From: SKKC01 sp046542845
GTDB taxonomy: Bacteria > Spirochaetota > Spirochaetia > DSM-27196 > SKKC01
Assembly: GCA_046542845.1 (NCBI GenBank)
Contig: JBKHAN010000005.1
Location: 17,793 to 81,792, forward strand
Direction: 5' to 3'
Length of the DNA stretch: 64,000 nucleotides
In this document: positions 8,974 to 17,886 of the stretch, in pieces
Layout of the letters: each line of letters begins with the position of its first letter
How positions within the stretch are numbered: position 1 is the stretch's first letter
Notes under the pieces: generated by a model
Told to the model about the DNA's origin: nothing
Databases searched by the model: none
What the model saw: only the letters and a program-made list of their open reading frames with translations
Translations under genes and position numbers: made by a program

Positions 8974-9506
8974 ATAAATTCACGTCACACGCCATCACGA
9001 TTGAGTTCGTTCAGGGTGACATTACCCGGCAACCCGATCTGGACGCTGTCGTCAACGCCGCGAACGCCGAGCTAGGCACCGGCGGCGGCGTGGCAGGGGC
9101 AATACACCGCGCCGCGGGCCCCGGACTCTACGACGAATGTAAACCCCTCGCGCCGATTCGCCCCGGGCAGGCGGTCATTTCCGGCGGACACGATCTGCCG
9201 AACCGCCATGTGATCCACTGCCTCGGCCCCGTGTACGGGGTCGATACCCCGAGTGATCAGCTGCTTGCAGACTGCTACCGCAACGCCCTGCATCTCGCTG
9301 ACGAATACCGTATTTCGTCGATCGCGTTTCCGGCGCTGTCCACCGGTGCGTTCGGCTATCCCGTGGAGGCAGCCGCCCGGGTTGCCTGCTCGACCACCGT
9401 CCAGGTGACCTCGGAGCTGAACAGTATATCGTTGATCCGCTTCGTGCTGTTCAGCAGAGCTGACCTCGAGGTACACACGCGTGTCATGCGCGAGTTACCG
9501 CTCTGA
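8970..9506 (+). CDS. Macro-domain protein, predicted ADP-ribose / O-acetyl-ADP-ribose hydrolase
   Basis: Stand-alone macro domain of 178 residues. The ADP-ribose pocket is visible: GDIT at 16-19, VVNAANAELGTGGGVAGAIHRAAG at about 27-50 and the later loop FPALSTGAFGYPVEAA. This is the MacroD/YmdB-like pattern, known to bind ADP-ribose and to remove it from proteins or from O-acetyl-ADP-ribose. The frame is open far upstream, but the ATG at 8970 overlaps the preceding stop (ATGA) and fits the domain start. It is the last gene of the TetR-MATE operon, an unusual partner for an efflux pump. Confidence 0.9.
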   Translation: MNKFTSHAITIEFVQGDITRQPDLDAVVNAANAELGTGGGVAGAIHRAAGPGLYDECKPLAPIRPGQAVISGGHDLPNRHVIHCLGPVYGVDTPSDQLLADCYRNALHLADEYRISSIAFPALSTGAFGYPVEAAARVACSTTVQVTSELNSISLIRFVLFSRADLEVHTRVMRELPL

Positions 9507-9580
9507 TACCTCCCGTGCGGGGTACGCGATCACGCGGGGCTGCGCGGGCCAGTCGGCCTTCAGTCCTGCGAAGAAGCGCA

Positions 9581-10705
9581 TCAGCCCGGGCGAGGCGAAT
9601 TACCACTGCTCTCGGGACTCGAGTGCTCCGCGACCCAGCGCACATCCGCCTCTCGGGGTGATATATCCCGGAAATCGACAACCTCCGGAAGCGCGAGCCC
9701 CGTTTCCTGTCGGGTCATAACGCGGACATCGTGATTCGCATTCGTGTATCCGAGCGGTTTTCCACGCTTCGCTTCAGTCTCTTCGACAAAACGCTCGTGC
9801 GCCGACAGGCGCTCCCGCACCATGTCGCCGCTGCGCGACGCCGCCACGCCAATCACCTCGCGGATTGCCGCTTCAAGGTCGGCTGAAAGCTCGTAGCCGA
9901 CGCTGTTTCTGGCGTGAAGCACTGCTGCCGCTGTCGTCGTCCCGGTACCAAGAAACGGGTCGAGTACCGTGTCCCCCTGCAGGCTGTACATGCAGATGAG
10001 CCTGCTCGCAAGCTCCAAAGGGAATGCTGCGCTGCGCTTTCTGAGCTCCGTCCCCGTTTTCCGATTGCCGACCGCTCGTTTCGGGTGAACCAGCGGCTGC
10101 CGCACGCCCTTGAAATCCCATGCGTCGGAGAACCAGCGGTTTCGCTCCTCCCAGAAGAACGCGCTTCGGCGCCTTCGCTCAGCGTCGGCCGGCGAGAACG
10201 CGCGCTTGCCGCCGTTTCGAAAGACAAGAACGTACTCGTGCTCGAGGGTGACGTAGGCGCCGGCCGGGAGCATGCCCGAACCCATGAATTTGTTCGGCGC
10301 GTTCGTCTGCTTGCGCCAGTGGATGATCGGGAGCGCCTGAAACCCACACGACAGACACGCGTTTGTGATGCGGGCATGGTTGCTGTAGAGACGGAAGTTC
10401 CCCGCGATCGTCCGGGTCGCATCGCCTACGTTTATGCAGAGAAAGCCGCCGGGTCGGAGCACCCGCCCGCACTCGCCCCAGACAGTATCGAGTACTGCGT
10501 GCATAGCCTCGAAGGCGGCGGCTCCGTCATCATCCTGCAGAGCTTTCCGGACGCGGTCGCTCCTCGCCGAAAAAACCTCGTCCCACATGGCGATCATAGG
10601 ATACGGGGGCGAGGTTACAACCAGATCTACGGACTCCGGCCGGATGCCTGCCATGTCGAGGGAAGATGAGAAGTGAAGGGTATGCACAGTCTGCATGGCG
10701 GGCAT
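9581..10705 (-). CDS. Site-specific DNA methyltransferase, probably N4-cytosine type, orphan
   Basis: S-adenosylmethionine-dependent DNA methylase. The catalytic motif TSPPYP is at residues 31-36 and the SAM-binding motif DPFLGTGTT comes late (around 245), the catalytic-before-SAM order of beta-class enzymes. A serine in SPPY favours N4-cytosine over N6-adenine, though this is not decisive. No restriction endonuclease is seen on either side, so it appears to be a solitary methylase. It lies 41 bp downstream of surE on the same strand and may be the last gene of the phn transcript. Starts at M1 or M4 are both possible. Confidence 0.88.
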   Translation of the reverse strand: MPAMQTVHTLHFSSSLDMAGIRPESVDLVVTSPPYPMIAMWDEVFSARSDRVRKALQDDDGAAAFEAMHAVLDTVWGECGRVLRPGGFLCINVGDATRTIAGNFRLYSNHARITNACLSCGFQALPIIHWRKQTNAPNKFMGSGMLPAGAYVTLEHEYVLVFRNGGKRAFSPADAERRRRSAFFWEERNRWFSDAWDFKGVRQPLVHPKRAVGNRKTGTELRKRSAAFPLELASRLICMYSLQGDTVLDPFLGTGTTTAAAVLHARNSVGYELSADLEAAIREVIGVAASRSGDMVRERLSAHERFVEETEAKRGKPLGYTNANHDVRVMTRQETGLALPEVVDFRDISPREADVRWVAEHSSPESSGNSPRPG

Positions 10706-10746
10706 TGTAGCGTATCCGGGGGTCGGAGGAGGACAGATGATCGAGC

Positions 10747-11637
10747 TTACAGCCGAACCTTCGCCCGAAACTCGTCAAGCGGGGCAGTATTGTCGAGCAT
10801 CAACGGCGTCACCGACACGACTCTGTCGACCGCTACCGCGGTTATATCGTCATCCGGCGCGAGTCCGGCCGGATCAATGTCGACGTGGGTAATGGCCTCC
10901 CGAATAGGTGTGTCGGGGGTCGCGCTCTCGAGTATGGAGAAAAAATAGTGCCGCTGCGAGAGGCGGGTCAGGCGCTCTTCGGTACCCGGGGGACAGGGTT
11001 CGGGAACGTCAATTTTGAGTACGTCAAAGGGCAGCACGGCTGCCGGATGCGCTGTCGAACCGTCTCGAGCCACGCGACCGCCGGGCGGGTGCCAGCTTCC
11101 GCGAAAGGTCCGGCTCAGCACGATATCGGCCCACCGCCGCGTTACTCGAACAGCACCGGACCAGTCGAGCTCTCCGTAATAGCGGTGATGCGCAATGTCG
11201 GTCTGCAGCGAAACGGCGATCGCCGGCAATCCGTGTGCAGCGGCATGGTAGGCCGCTCCGATTGTCCCGGAGATCGAGACGTTGTTACCCAGGTTCTCGC
11301 CGTAATTGATTCCGGACACAACCAGATCGGGATACCGTGTGGAGAAGAAAACGCCGAGCGCGTGATGCACCACGAGCGCGGGAGAGGCGTTTATATGCCA
11401 GGCCGACACATCGGCGTCCCGGAGATCCGAGAAGTCATCGCTCCGGTGAAAGTGATCGTTAAAATCTCCGGTGAGGCTTCGCGCCATCGCCGTCATCTGT
11501 GTCGTAGGTGCCGCTACAAGCACGTGTCCAAAATCCTTGACCGCTTCGACGGCCGCACGTATTCCGGGAGACTCGATTCCGTCGTCATTCGTGACCAGAA
11601 TGACGGGTCTGTCGGGATGCCAGTTGATTACACTCAT
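10747..11637 (-). CDS. surE: 5'/3'-nucleotidase SurE
   Basis: Metal-dependent phosphatase that removes phosphate from nucleoside monophosphates and sometimes short polyphosphate. The metal site NDDG is at about residues 17-20 (VILVTNDDGIESPGI), and the family stretch VVSGINYGENLGNNVSISGTIGAA is clear. At 296 residues it is longer than the usual 250 or so. It begins 12 bp after phnE, so it shares the phosphonate-transport operon. That suggests a job in releasing phosphate, but no C-P bond cleaving genes are present in the window. Confidence 0.92.
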   Translation of the reverse strand: MSVINWHPDRPVILVTNDDGIESPGIRAAVEAVKDFGHVLVAAPTTQMTAMARSLTGDFNDHFHRSDDFSDLRDADVSAWHINASPALVVHHALGVFFSTRYPDLVVSGINYGENLGNNVSISGTIGAAYHAAAHGLPAIAVSLQTDIAHHRYYGELDWSGAVRVTRRWADIVLSRTFRGSWHPPGGRVARDGSTAHPAAVLPFDVLKIDVPEPCPPGTEERLTRLSQRHYFFSILESATPDTPIREAITHVDIDPAGLAPDDDITAVAVDRVVSVTPLMLDNTAPLDEFRAKVRL

Positions 11638-11649
11638 AGTGTGCCGATG

Positions 11650-13200
11650 CTACATTAAACGGTTGCGAATTTCAGCACTGACGTAGTCGAGCGTTGCAAC
11701 GGTAATCGCGATAAACCACACGGCGATTCCCGCTGAGCGGTAATCGAGCAGACGAATGTACTGTACCAGCAGGAACCCGATACCACCGCCTCCGACCAGT
11801 CCAATGACCGTCGACATGCGAACGTTGATATCCCATCGATAGATCGAGAAGCTGATGAACGGCGAAATCATTTGCGGAATGACCCCGTACATGATGGTCT
11901 GCAGCCGGTTCGCGCCGGTTGCCTGTATCGCTTCGATAGGGCCGGGATCGATGCTCTCGATGGCCTCCGAATACAGCTTGCCGAGGGCGGCAATCGAGTG
12001 AACGGTCAACGCGACTATGCCGGCGAAAGGGCCCAGCCCGACCCACACCACCGCAATAAGAGCCCAGATTAACGGTTCAATTGATCGGATGATGTTGAGA
12101 ACTGCCCGCGTCAGATAGTACACAGCCATGGTCAGCCGGCTTCCCGACATGATGTTGCGTGCGGCAAAGAAGCTGACCGGGATAGAAAACAGGATACCGA
12201 ACACGGTTGCCATCATACCCATGAAGATGGTTTCCACCATCCGACTCACCGTCTGTTGCAGCGCCTCAGACGGCTGCGGTCCACCGACCCGGAACGACTG
12301 CCTGGCTTCAATCGTGTGCAGAAACGGCCCACCTACGCTTGCCGGCGCCAGATCAAACGGCATCCGCATTTCAAACTGAAAGCTTCCGTCGGCGTCGGTC
12401 TCGAAGATCAGATACTGACCGTCCTCGCGGGGGCGGTATTCGTTTCCCGCCGGATCACGCCACCAGATCGACGTCTCGGTTTCCGGGGCGAATCCGGTTG
12501 CCGTCACCGTGATCTGAGTTCCGGGGACCGTCGCAAAATTCTCGTCCTGTCGGGACATACGCCCGACGTTGGGTTCAACGAGCAGATACGGTTCGCCTTC
12601 CACCTGTTGAGGTCGCTCCGGAGCCGGCCCCTCGCCGGCGAGAATTGAAGCAAAAGCCGAAACGGAATCTTCGTCGAAGGTAACGGCAGCCGGCCAGGGC
12701 CACATTACCCTGGAGAGCGGCGCCATCGCGGCTGGTGCCTGCCGAACCAGAGTAACGACGTTTATCTGAGCGATCTGCCAGCCGAGGACAAAAAACGTAA
12801 ACAGAACAAATACAAAGACACCCGAAAACCGCTTGCGCTGATCACGGGAACACATATACGCGTCCCATACCGCAGACAACCAGACGAGCAGGATTGCTGC
12901 GCTTACAAGCACGATAAAACCGGGCCGTCGCTCAATGGAGCGCTGAATTGTCGGCCAGAATCCGTCTACCCGGCGCCCCAGGTCGGAAATCCTCGATGCG
13001 AAAATGAGGACCGCGGTTACCAGTGAAGCACATATCAACAGGCCCCGTTGTAACTGCCGGCTGAGAATCTGACCGAGCCCCGGTACAAGCAGCGAGGCGA
13101 TCGCGGCAACGGAGGGCCCGACGAGCGGTTTCTGGCGCGCAGTTCTGCCGGTGATCCGGGATTGACGGGCCTGTTCGCGCTCCTGTGGTGTTCGCGCCAT
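11650..13200 (-). CDS. phnE: Phosphonate-type ABC transporter permease PhnE with long N-terminal extension
   Basis: Membrane subunit of a phosphonate/phosphite importer. The C-terminal 180 or so residues are a normal PhnE core (IPVSFFAARNIMSGS, AIVALTVHSIAALGKLYSEAIE-like helix, EAIQATGANRLQTIMYGVIPQ, VIGLVGGGGIGF). In front is an unusual extension of about 330 residues: a motif LVPGLGQILSRQLQRG, two further membrane helices, then a beta-rich extracytoplasmic region (QITVTATGFAPETETSIWW, YLIFETDADGSFQFEM) that looks immunoglobulin- or IPT-like. Typical PhnE has under 300 residues; this has 516. Its ATG overlaps the phnC stop (TAATG). Confidence 0.88.
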   Translation of the reverse strand: MARTPQEREQARQSRITGRTARQKPLVGPSVAAIASLLVPGLGQILSRQLQRGLLICASLVTAVLIFASRISDLGRRVDGFWPTIQRSIERRPGFIVLVSAAILLVWLSAVWDAYMCSRDQRKRFSGVFVFVLFTFFVLGWQIAQINVVTLVRQAPAAMAPLSRVMWPWPAAVTFDEDSVSAFASILAGEGPAPERPQQVEGEPYLLVEPNVGRMSRQDENFATVPGTQITVTATGFAPETETSIWWRDPAGNEYRPREDGQYLIFETDADGSFQFEMRMPFDLAPASVGGPFLHTIEARQSFRVGGPQPSEALQQTVSRMVETIFMGMMATVFGILFSIPVSFFAARNIMSGSRLTMAVYYLTRAVLNIIRSIEPLIWALIAVVWVGLGPFAGIVALTVHSIAALGKLYSEAIESIDPGPIEAIQATGANRLQTIMYGVIPQMISPFISFSIYRWDINVRMSTVIGLVGGGGIGFLLVQYIRLLDYRSAGIAVWFIAITVATLDYVSAEIRNRLM

Positions 13201-14006
13201 TACTGCGTCTCCCCGGCGGGCTTCTCGACGGAGGGCCCGGCTGCTATTCGCTCCGCTTCTTCACCGTATATTTCCTTGAACTCTGCGTCTGTCATATTCC
13301 GTATGTCCGTCCCTGTACCGCGATATACGACCCGACCATCGCGAAGACCAATGACCCGAGTAGCATATCGCTGGACAAGATCCAGGTAATGGAGGCTGCA
13401 TATGACGGTAATACCGTCCTCGCGGTTCAGTCGCTCCAGGTACCCGAGAATCGTATGGGCCAGGACGGGATCGAGACTCGCGACCGGCTCGTCCGCGAGG
13501 ATGATCTTCGGTTCCTGCATCAGGGCGCGGGCAATACCGACGCGCTGCTGTTGCCCACCCGACAGCTCGCTCGCCCGTTTGAACGCCTGATCCGTCAGAC
13601 TCACTCGTTCGAGTGCGCGAAAGGCCCGTTCACGGTCCTGTTTCTTAAAGCGGTAGAGCATGGCAGACGCAGTATCGATGTACCCGAGGCGTCCCGAGAG
13701 TACGTTCTGGAGCACGCTCAACCGACGTACGAGATTAAAGTGCTGGAAAATCATACCGATGCGCCGGCGTACGTTCCGCAGGGTCACCGAGTCCGCTGCG
13801 GTGATGTTCGTTCCGTCCCAGACAATACTCCCGGAGGTAGGTTCAACCAGGCGGTTCGTACACCGCAGCAACGTCGACTTCCCGGATCCCGACAGGCCTA
13901 TGACGACCAGAAACTCTCCGGGTTCGACCGTAAAGGAAACGTCCTTCAGCGCTTGCGTACCGTCATCGTAGGTTTTTGAAAGATTCGTGAATTCCAGCAT
14001 GTACAC
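13200..14006 (-). CDS. phnC: Phosphonate-type ABC transporter ATP-binding protein PhnC
   Basis: ATPase of the PhnCDE importer, 268 residues, normal length. Walker A GLSGSGKST, signature ELSGGQQQR, Walker B IILADEPVASLDP and the switch histidine in ICSLHYLDL are all intact. The family feature RRRIGMIFQHFNLVRRLSVLQNVLSGRLG is typical of PhnC. It follows phnD after an 80-bp gap with a hairpin and overlaps phnE by one base. Starts at M1 or M3 are equally plausible. Confidence 0.93.
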   Translation of the reverse strand: MYMLEFTNLSKTYDDGTQALKDVSFTVEPGEFLVVIGLSGSGKSTLLRCTNRLVEPTSGSIVWDGTNITAADSVTLRNVRRRIGMIFQHFNLVRRLSVLQNVLSGRLGYIDTASAMLYRFKKQDRERAFRALERVSLTDQAFKRASELSGGQQQRVGIARALMQEPKIILADEPVASLDPVLAHTILGYLERLNREDGITVICSLHYLDLVQRYATRVIGLRDGRVVYRGTGTDIRNMTDAEFKEIYGEEAERIAAGPSVEKPAGETQ

Positions 14007-14045
14007 CTGATATGTTCAGAGATAATAGGCGTGTACAGGAATCTG

Positions 14046-14063
14046 CCCCGCCGCAGGGCGGGG
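14046..14063 (-). promoter_or_regulatory. Intercistronic hairpin between phnD and phnC
   Basis: Perfect 7-bp GC stem, CCCCGCC with GGCGGGG, around a 4-base loop, in the spacer just after the phnD stop. There is no T-run on the minus strand, so it is more likely to stabilise the phnD message or cause partial attenuation than to end transcription. This would give more binding protein than ATPase. Confidence 0.5.
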
Positions 14064-14086
14064 TAGACTCCGTAGACTGACCTGCA

Positions 14087-14995
14087 TTAATCGCCTAAAA
14101 GCGACTCTGCGTCAACACCGGCTGACTGCAGCACCTGGCGGAAAGGATCGTAAAAATCATCCTGCAGACGATTCAGTGCTTCCCACTGATACGCCCGGTT
14201 CAGCGCTGCGGCACCGTCTTCGGTGTCGGCAATATCGAGCAGCGCCTGTATGATCTGCTCCCTCATCTCTCCTGACAACGATGGATGAAACTGCACACCG
14301 TCGTTGGGAATCGGGGCGCTGACTTCAATGACACGAACGCGCTCCATGACATCGGGAAAGTCGTCCTGTACGTCTGCGCGTGCATCGACATACGAAGCAC
14401 CCGCGTCAACGTCCCCGTTGTACACCGCAGTAATAACACTTGTATGACCGCCTGCGTCGACAATCTCTGTAAGATCGGTATCAGGATTGACGCCTACCGC
14501 CCGCAGCGAGAGGCTCGGAATAATCCAGCCCGACGTGCTTAAGGGGTCAGGGCGCGCAAAACTTTTCCCGTCAAGGTCAGCGATCGTCTCGATACCGGAA
14601 TCGGCATTTGCAATGATCTGCGCGTCGTAGAACGGACGCCCGAAGCGAACGGCGACCAGTTCGGCTTCTGCTACACCACGGTCCGCGGCGACCACGTACG
14701 CAAAGGTTGCCAGCGACGCCATGTGAGCACTCGGCGGGTCACTCTGCAATGCCTCGATGACGCCCGCGTACTCGGTAGCGACGCTCGCCTCGACGACCAG
14801 ACCGGTTTCTTCGAAAATCATGTCGGCGACGGCCTGACCACCGGCGACAATCTCCTGAGTATCACCCGACGGTACGAAAGCCCAGACGATGGGGTTTTCT
14901 TCGGTTCCGAGTTCCGGAGCCTCCGCGCGGCCCGTCGCGAACAGACCCGCAGCTGCATACACCAACAGTAACAGCACAGAAAAAATTCGTTTCAT
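14087..14995 (-). CDS. phnD: Phosphonate/phosphite-type ABC substrate-binding protein PhnD
   Basis: Extracytoplasmic binding protein of the PhnD family, 302 residues. A signal peptide (MKRIFSVLLLLVYAAAGLFA) is followed by TGRAEAPE, a processing-site style common in spirochaetes. Family features: IVWAFVPSGDTQEIVAGGQAVADMI, ASLATFAYVVAADRG, FARPDPLSTSGWIIPSL and GAGASYVDARADV-like region near residue 195. First gene of the phnDCE operon, with AGGAG before the ATG and a promoter at 15,042-15,015. PhnD-like proteins bind phosphonates, phosphite or other small oxyanions; the ligand here is not determined. Confidence 0.9.
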   Translation of the reverse strand: MKRIFSVLLLLVYAAAGLFATGRAEAPELGTEENPIVWAFVPSGDTQEIVAGGQAVADMIFEETGLVVEASVATEYAGVIEALQSDPPSAHMASLATFAYVVAADRGVAEAELVAVRFGRPFYDAQIIANADSGIETIADLDGKSFARPDPLSTSGWIIPSLSLRAVGVNPDTDLTEIVDAGGHTSVITAVYNGDVDAGASYVDARADVQDDFPDVMERVRVIEVSAPIPNDGVQFHPSLSGEMREQIIQALLDIADTEDGAAALNRAYQWEALNRLQDDFYDPFRQVLQSAGVDAESLLGD

Positions 14996-15014
14996 TGTGT
15001 TCTCCTGAGGCAGA

Positions 15015-15042
15015 ACTGTATTCGAGTTTTGTTAAATGTCAA
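15015..15042 (-). promoter_or_regulatory. Sigma-70-type promoter of the phn operon
   Basis: On the minus strand, -35 TTGACA (15,042-15,037) and -10 TACAGT (15,020-15,015) with 16-bp spacing, about 20 bp before the phnD ATG. The -35 is consensus and the -10 moderate. No Pho-box-like repeat was recognised. Confidence 0.5.
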
Positions 15043-15126
15043 TGAGGTTCGGGGGCGATCGTGTGCGCGCTGTTCAGATGCCGCCCAACCCGAACTTGAC
15101 GCAAACCGTGAGAATCGCGTAGCGTG

Positions 15127-15135
15127 TGATATACT
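15127..15135 (+). promoter_or_regulatory. Extended -10 promoter for the SsuABC-like operon
   Basis: TGATATACT, an extended -10 (TGn plus TATACT), about 50 bp before the ATG at 15,186. No convincing -35 accompanies it, as is normal for extended -10 promoters. Confidence 0.45.
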
Positions 15136-15185
15136 GTAGTAACTCACGTGAATTAATGTACTATAGGCACTCAGGGAGGCATGGA

Positions 15186-16262
15186 ATGAAACAGGCGCAG
15201 GAAAGATACCGTGGGAGCACGGTTGTTGCGACAGTAGCCGTACTCATACTTGCAATGCTGGCTATACCGGCATGTGCCGGCGGGGACGGAGAAGACTCCG
15301 CAAGCGACGGCGACGGCCGCACCGTTCTGGAGGTCGGCTACTTGCCGATTCTACCGGTGGCCCAGCTGTTCGTTATTGAAGGCGCAGGGTGGGCGGAGGA
15401 CGCAGGGCTCGATCTGCGTCTGACACGGTTCTCTGACGGTCCGGCCATGGTTCAGGCGGTTGCGTCGGGGGAACTCGATGTCATGTACTTTGGAATAGGT
15501 CCTGCGATGGTCGCCCGGTCGCGAGGGCAGGATATTGAGGTGCTCGCATCCGCGATCATAGAACAGATCGCGTTCATAGCCGACGAACCGCTTGCGCGCC
15601 TGTTCGGCGGCTCCCGAAGTCCCGAGGCGGCACGCGACGCCTTTGAGGCTTTCTACGAAACCGAGGGGCGTCCGGTCTCGATTGCGACGTTCCCTGCGGG
15701 GTCCGTCCCCAACACGGTTCTACGGTACTGGCTCGAAGAGCAGCTCGGGATTCCGGATGACCTCGTCGAAATCGTCAGCATGGGAAGTGACCAGGTGCAG
15801 CAGGCGCTGTTGACCGGTCGCGTCGACGCCGCATCCATACTCGAGCCGACTCTGACGATCGTTGAGGAACGTGCTCCCAACATGACCGTCGTGGCGAGAG
15901 CGTCCGAAATGTTCCCCGGACAGCCGGGCGCGGTACTGGCAGTGCGAAGGGATACGCGCGAAGAGCATCGGGAAGCCATAGACCGCCTGGTCGAGCTTCA
16001 CATCCGCGCTACAGAACATCTTCAGAACGAAGTCACAGCTTCGGCGGAATACATGTCGGAGTTCGTAGGGGGCGGTGCCGTCGACCTTTCCACCCTCGAA
16101 CGCGCGCTGGAGTCGCCGTCGACCAATTTCACATCGGATCCTGCGGTGATACGCGAGTCGACCGCGCGCATGCAGGACTTCCAGCTTCGGATTGGCGCGT
16201 TGTCGGAGGCCGTCGATCTCGATGAATTATTCCATACCGATGTGTACGATCGGGTAGAATAA
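15186..16262 (+). CDS. ABC substrate-binding lipoprotein, SsuA/TauA/ThiY (NMT1) family
   Basis: Binding protein for a small anionic or heterocyclic solute. A signal peptide ends in LAIPAC, a plausible lipobox, so it is probably membrane-anchored. The mature part shows VLEVGYLPILPVAQLFVIEGAGWAEDAGLDLRL, DVMYFGIGPAMVARSRG and FPAGSVPNTVLRYWLEEQLG, standard for NMT1/SsuA-like proteins. ATG 15,186 is chosen because AGGGAGG sits 6 bp upstream; the frame is open further upstream without such a site. The permease follows at once. Substrate (sulfonate, nitrate, taurine, thiamine precursor) is not resolved. Confidence 0.9.
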   Translation: MKQAQERYRGSTVVATVAVLILAMLAIPACAGGDGEDSASDGDGRTVLEVGYLPILPVAQLFVIEGAGWAEDAGLDLRLTRFSDGPAMVQAVASGELDVMYFGIGPAMVARSRGQDIEVLASAIIEQIAFIADEPLARLFGGSRSPEAARDAFEAFYETEGRPVSIATFPAGSVPNTVLRYWLEEQLGIPDDLVEIVSMGSDQVQQALLTGRVDAASILEPTLTIVEERAPNMTVVARASEMFPGQPGAVLAVRRDTREEHREAIDRLVELHIRATEHLQNEVTASAEYMSEFVGGGAVDLSTLERALESPSTNFTSDPAVIRESTARMQDFQLRIGALSEAVDLDELFHTDVYDRVE

Positions 16263-17060
16263 ATGCTTAATCGCATCAGACCTAGCTCGGGTACATTGAA
16301 GGCCGGCGGATCGTCGTCAAATCAGTGGCTCGGTCTCCTCGGAATTGCCGTTGTGTTCGCACTCTGGGAGCTTTCGGTACGTACCGGAGCTGTTCAGGCC
16401 GCCCTCGTACCCCTTCCGTCCAGTCTTCCCGGTACCTTCCTCCAGGAGATCGAGCGCGGGGTATGGCTGACAGTCGTCCTTGGGAGCCTTCGTCATTATA
16501 CGTCCGGACTGCTGCTCGGAACGGCGCTGGGACTGACCGTCGGCGCGGCGGTCGCGCTTGCGCCCGGATTTCGCGCGCTCCAGTATTACCTCGCGCGCAT
16601 CCTTCGACCCATTCCTCCGCTCGCGTGGATACCCTTCGCGATTATCTGGTTCGGGATCAACCGGAACGCCGCCACGTTCATCATCTCCATTGGCGTCTTC
16701 TGGATCAATTACTTCGCCGGCTCACAGGCGATCGCCTCGGTCGATCGTGATCTGATCGAGGTTGCCCGCGTGTTCGGACACGACCGCTTTTTCCCGAGAC
16801 TGATGAAGGTCGTTCTACCGGCGGCGCTCCCGGGAATTCTGACTGGAATGCGCACCGGGATCGGTCAGGCGTGGATGACGGTGGTGGCCGCCGAGCTGTT
16901 CGGAATACGGGGAATCGGGCAGCGGATGATCGAGGCCTCAGGGCTTCTGGCGATAGACGTGGTCATGGTGTATATGCTCACGATTGCGGCGCTGTACGGG
17001 CTGACGGACGCCGCATTTTCTCTCGTACAGCGGAGGCTTCTGAAATGGCAGAACGTCTGA
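16263..17060 (+). CDS. ABC transporter permease, SsuC/TauC family
   Basis: Inner-membrane permease with about six helices, 265 residues. The cytoplasmic coupling loop is clear (EVARVFGHDRFFPRLMKVVLPAALPGILTGMRTGIGQAWM), as is PIPPLAWIPFAIIWFG. It begins at the base after the binding-protein stop and overlaps the ATPase by 16 bp, so the three genes are coupled. Confidence 0.93.
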   Translation: MLNRIRPSSGTLKAGGSSSNQWLGLLGIAVVFALWELSVRTGAVQAALVPLPSSLPGTFLQEIERGVWLTVVLGSLRHYTSGLLLGTALGLTVGAAVALAPGFRALQYYLARILRPIPPLAWIPFAIIWFGINRNAATFIISIGVFWINYFAGSQAIASVDRDLIEVARVFGHDRFFPRLMKVVLPAALPGILTGMRTGIGQAWMTVVAAELFGIRGIGQRMIEASGLLAIDVVMVYMLTIAALYGLTDAAFSLVQRRLLKWQNV

Positions 17061-17806
17061 GTCTTAGAAATGTCACCATAGGCTACCAGCAGTCTTCAAC
17101 ACGCGGGGCCAGTGAGCCGACGACGATACTTCAGAACTTCTCGCTGACACTCGGAGAGTGCGAGTTTCTCGTTATTGTCGGCGCGTCAGGTGTCGGTAAA
17201 TCAACGCTGCTTCGCGTCGTTGCAGGTTTAATCGAACCGCTCGATGGCCGGGTAGAACGTCCAGCCGGAGGTCGCTTTGGTTTCGTGTTTCAGGAACCAC
17301 GGCTGTTGCCCTGGAGACGCGTGCTCTCGAATGTAACGCTCGGCCTCGAACGCTCACTCGACAGGGCACAGCGGGTCGAGCGGGCCCGCGAAATGCTCAG
17401 GCTCGTCGGTCTCGCCGGTCTTGAAACGCGGTTTCCCGGTCAACTGTCCGGTGGCCAGAAACAGCGTGTCGGCATTGCACGAGCGCTGGCGATATCCCCG
17501 GAGGTACTCCTGATGGATGAACCCTTCGGCGCTCTTGACGCGGTAACCCGACGGAGCCTTCAACAGGAGCTCCTTTCGATCTGGAAAAGCACCAGAACCT
17601 CGGTCATGTTCGTCACCCATGATGTCGAAGAAGCCGCCCTGCTCGCCGACCGCATCCTGCTTCTCGGCGGAGAGCCCGGTCGCGTTGTCCAGGAATACCG
17701 ACCGACCCTCGGTCACCCGAGGAGCAGCAATGACCCGCAGTTTCGTGAACTCGTCTGGACCATACGACGAGATCTCGACGCACATCAGGATGCCGGGGGG
17801 TTGTAG
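17045..17806 (+). CDS. ABC transporter ATP-binding protein, SsuB/TauB family
   Basis: ATPase partner of the SsuC-like permease, 253 residues from ATG 17,045, which overlaps the permease end. Walker A GASGVGKST, signature LSGGQKQR, Walker B EVLLMDEPFGALD and switch VTHDVEEAALLADRI are intact. The open frame begins earlier but upstream residues do not resemble the family. Completes a nitrate/sulfonate/taurine-type importer. Confidence 0.93.
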   Translation: MAERLSLRNVTIGYQQSSTRGASEPTTILQNFSLTLGECEFLVIVGASGVGKSTLLRVVAGLIEPLDGRVERPAGGRFGFVFQEPRLLPWRRVLSNVTLGLERSLDRAQRVERAREMLRLVGLAGLETRFPGQLSGGQKQRVGIARALAISPEVLLMDEPFGALDAVTRRSLQQELLSIWKSTRTSVMFVTHDVEEAALLADRILLLGGEPGRVVQEYRPTLGHPRSSNDPQFRELVWTIRRDLDAHQDAGGL

Positions 17807-17886
17807 AGTGGCGCCCGAACTCGCTCGGGGCTGACATTGCTGATCGGCAGCGGACCGGCGCCTTTCCCGAGTCGTCGTGACCGGGT

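Noticed and set aside
9581..10705. Restriction-modification system
   Set aside because: Only the methylase is present; neighbours are surE and a macro-domain gene, with no endonuclease.
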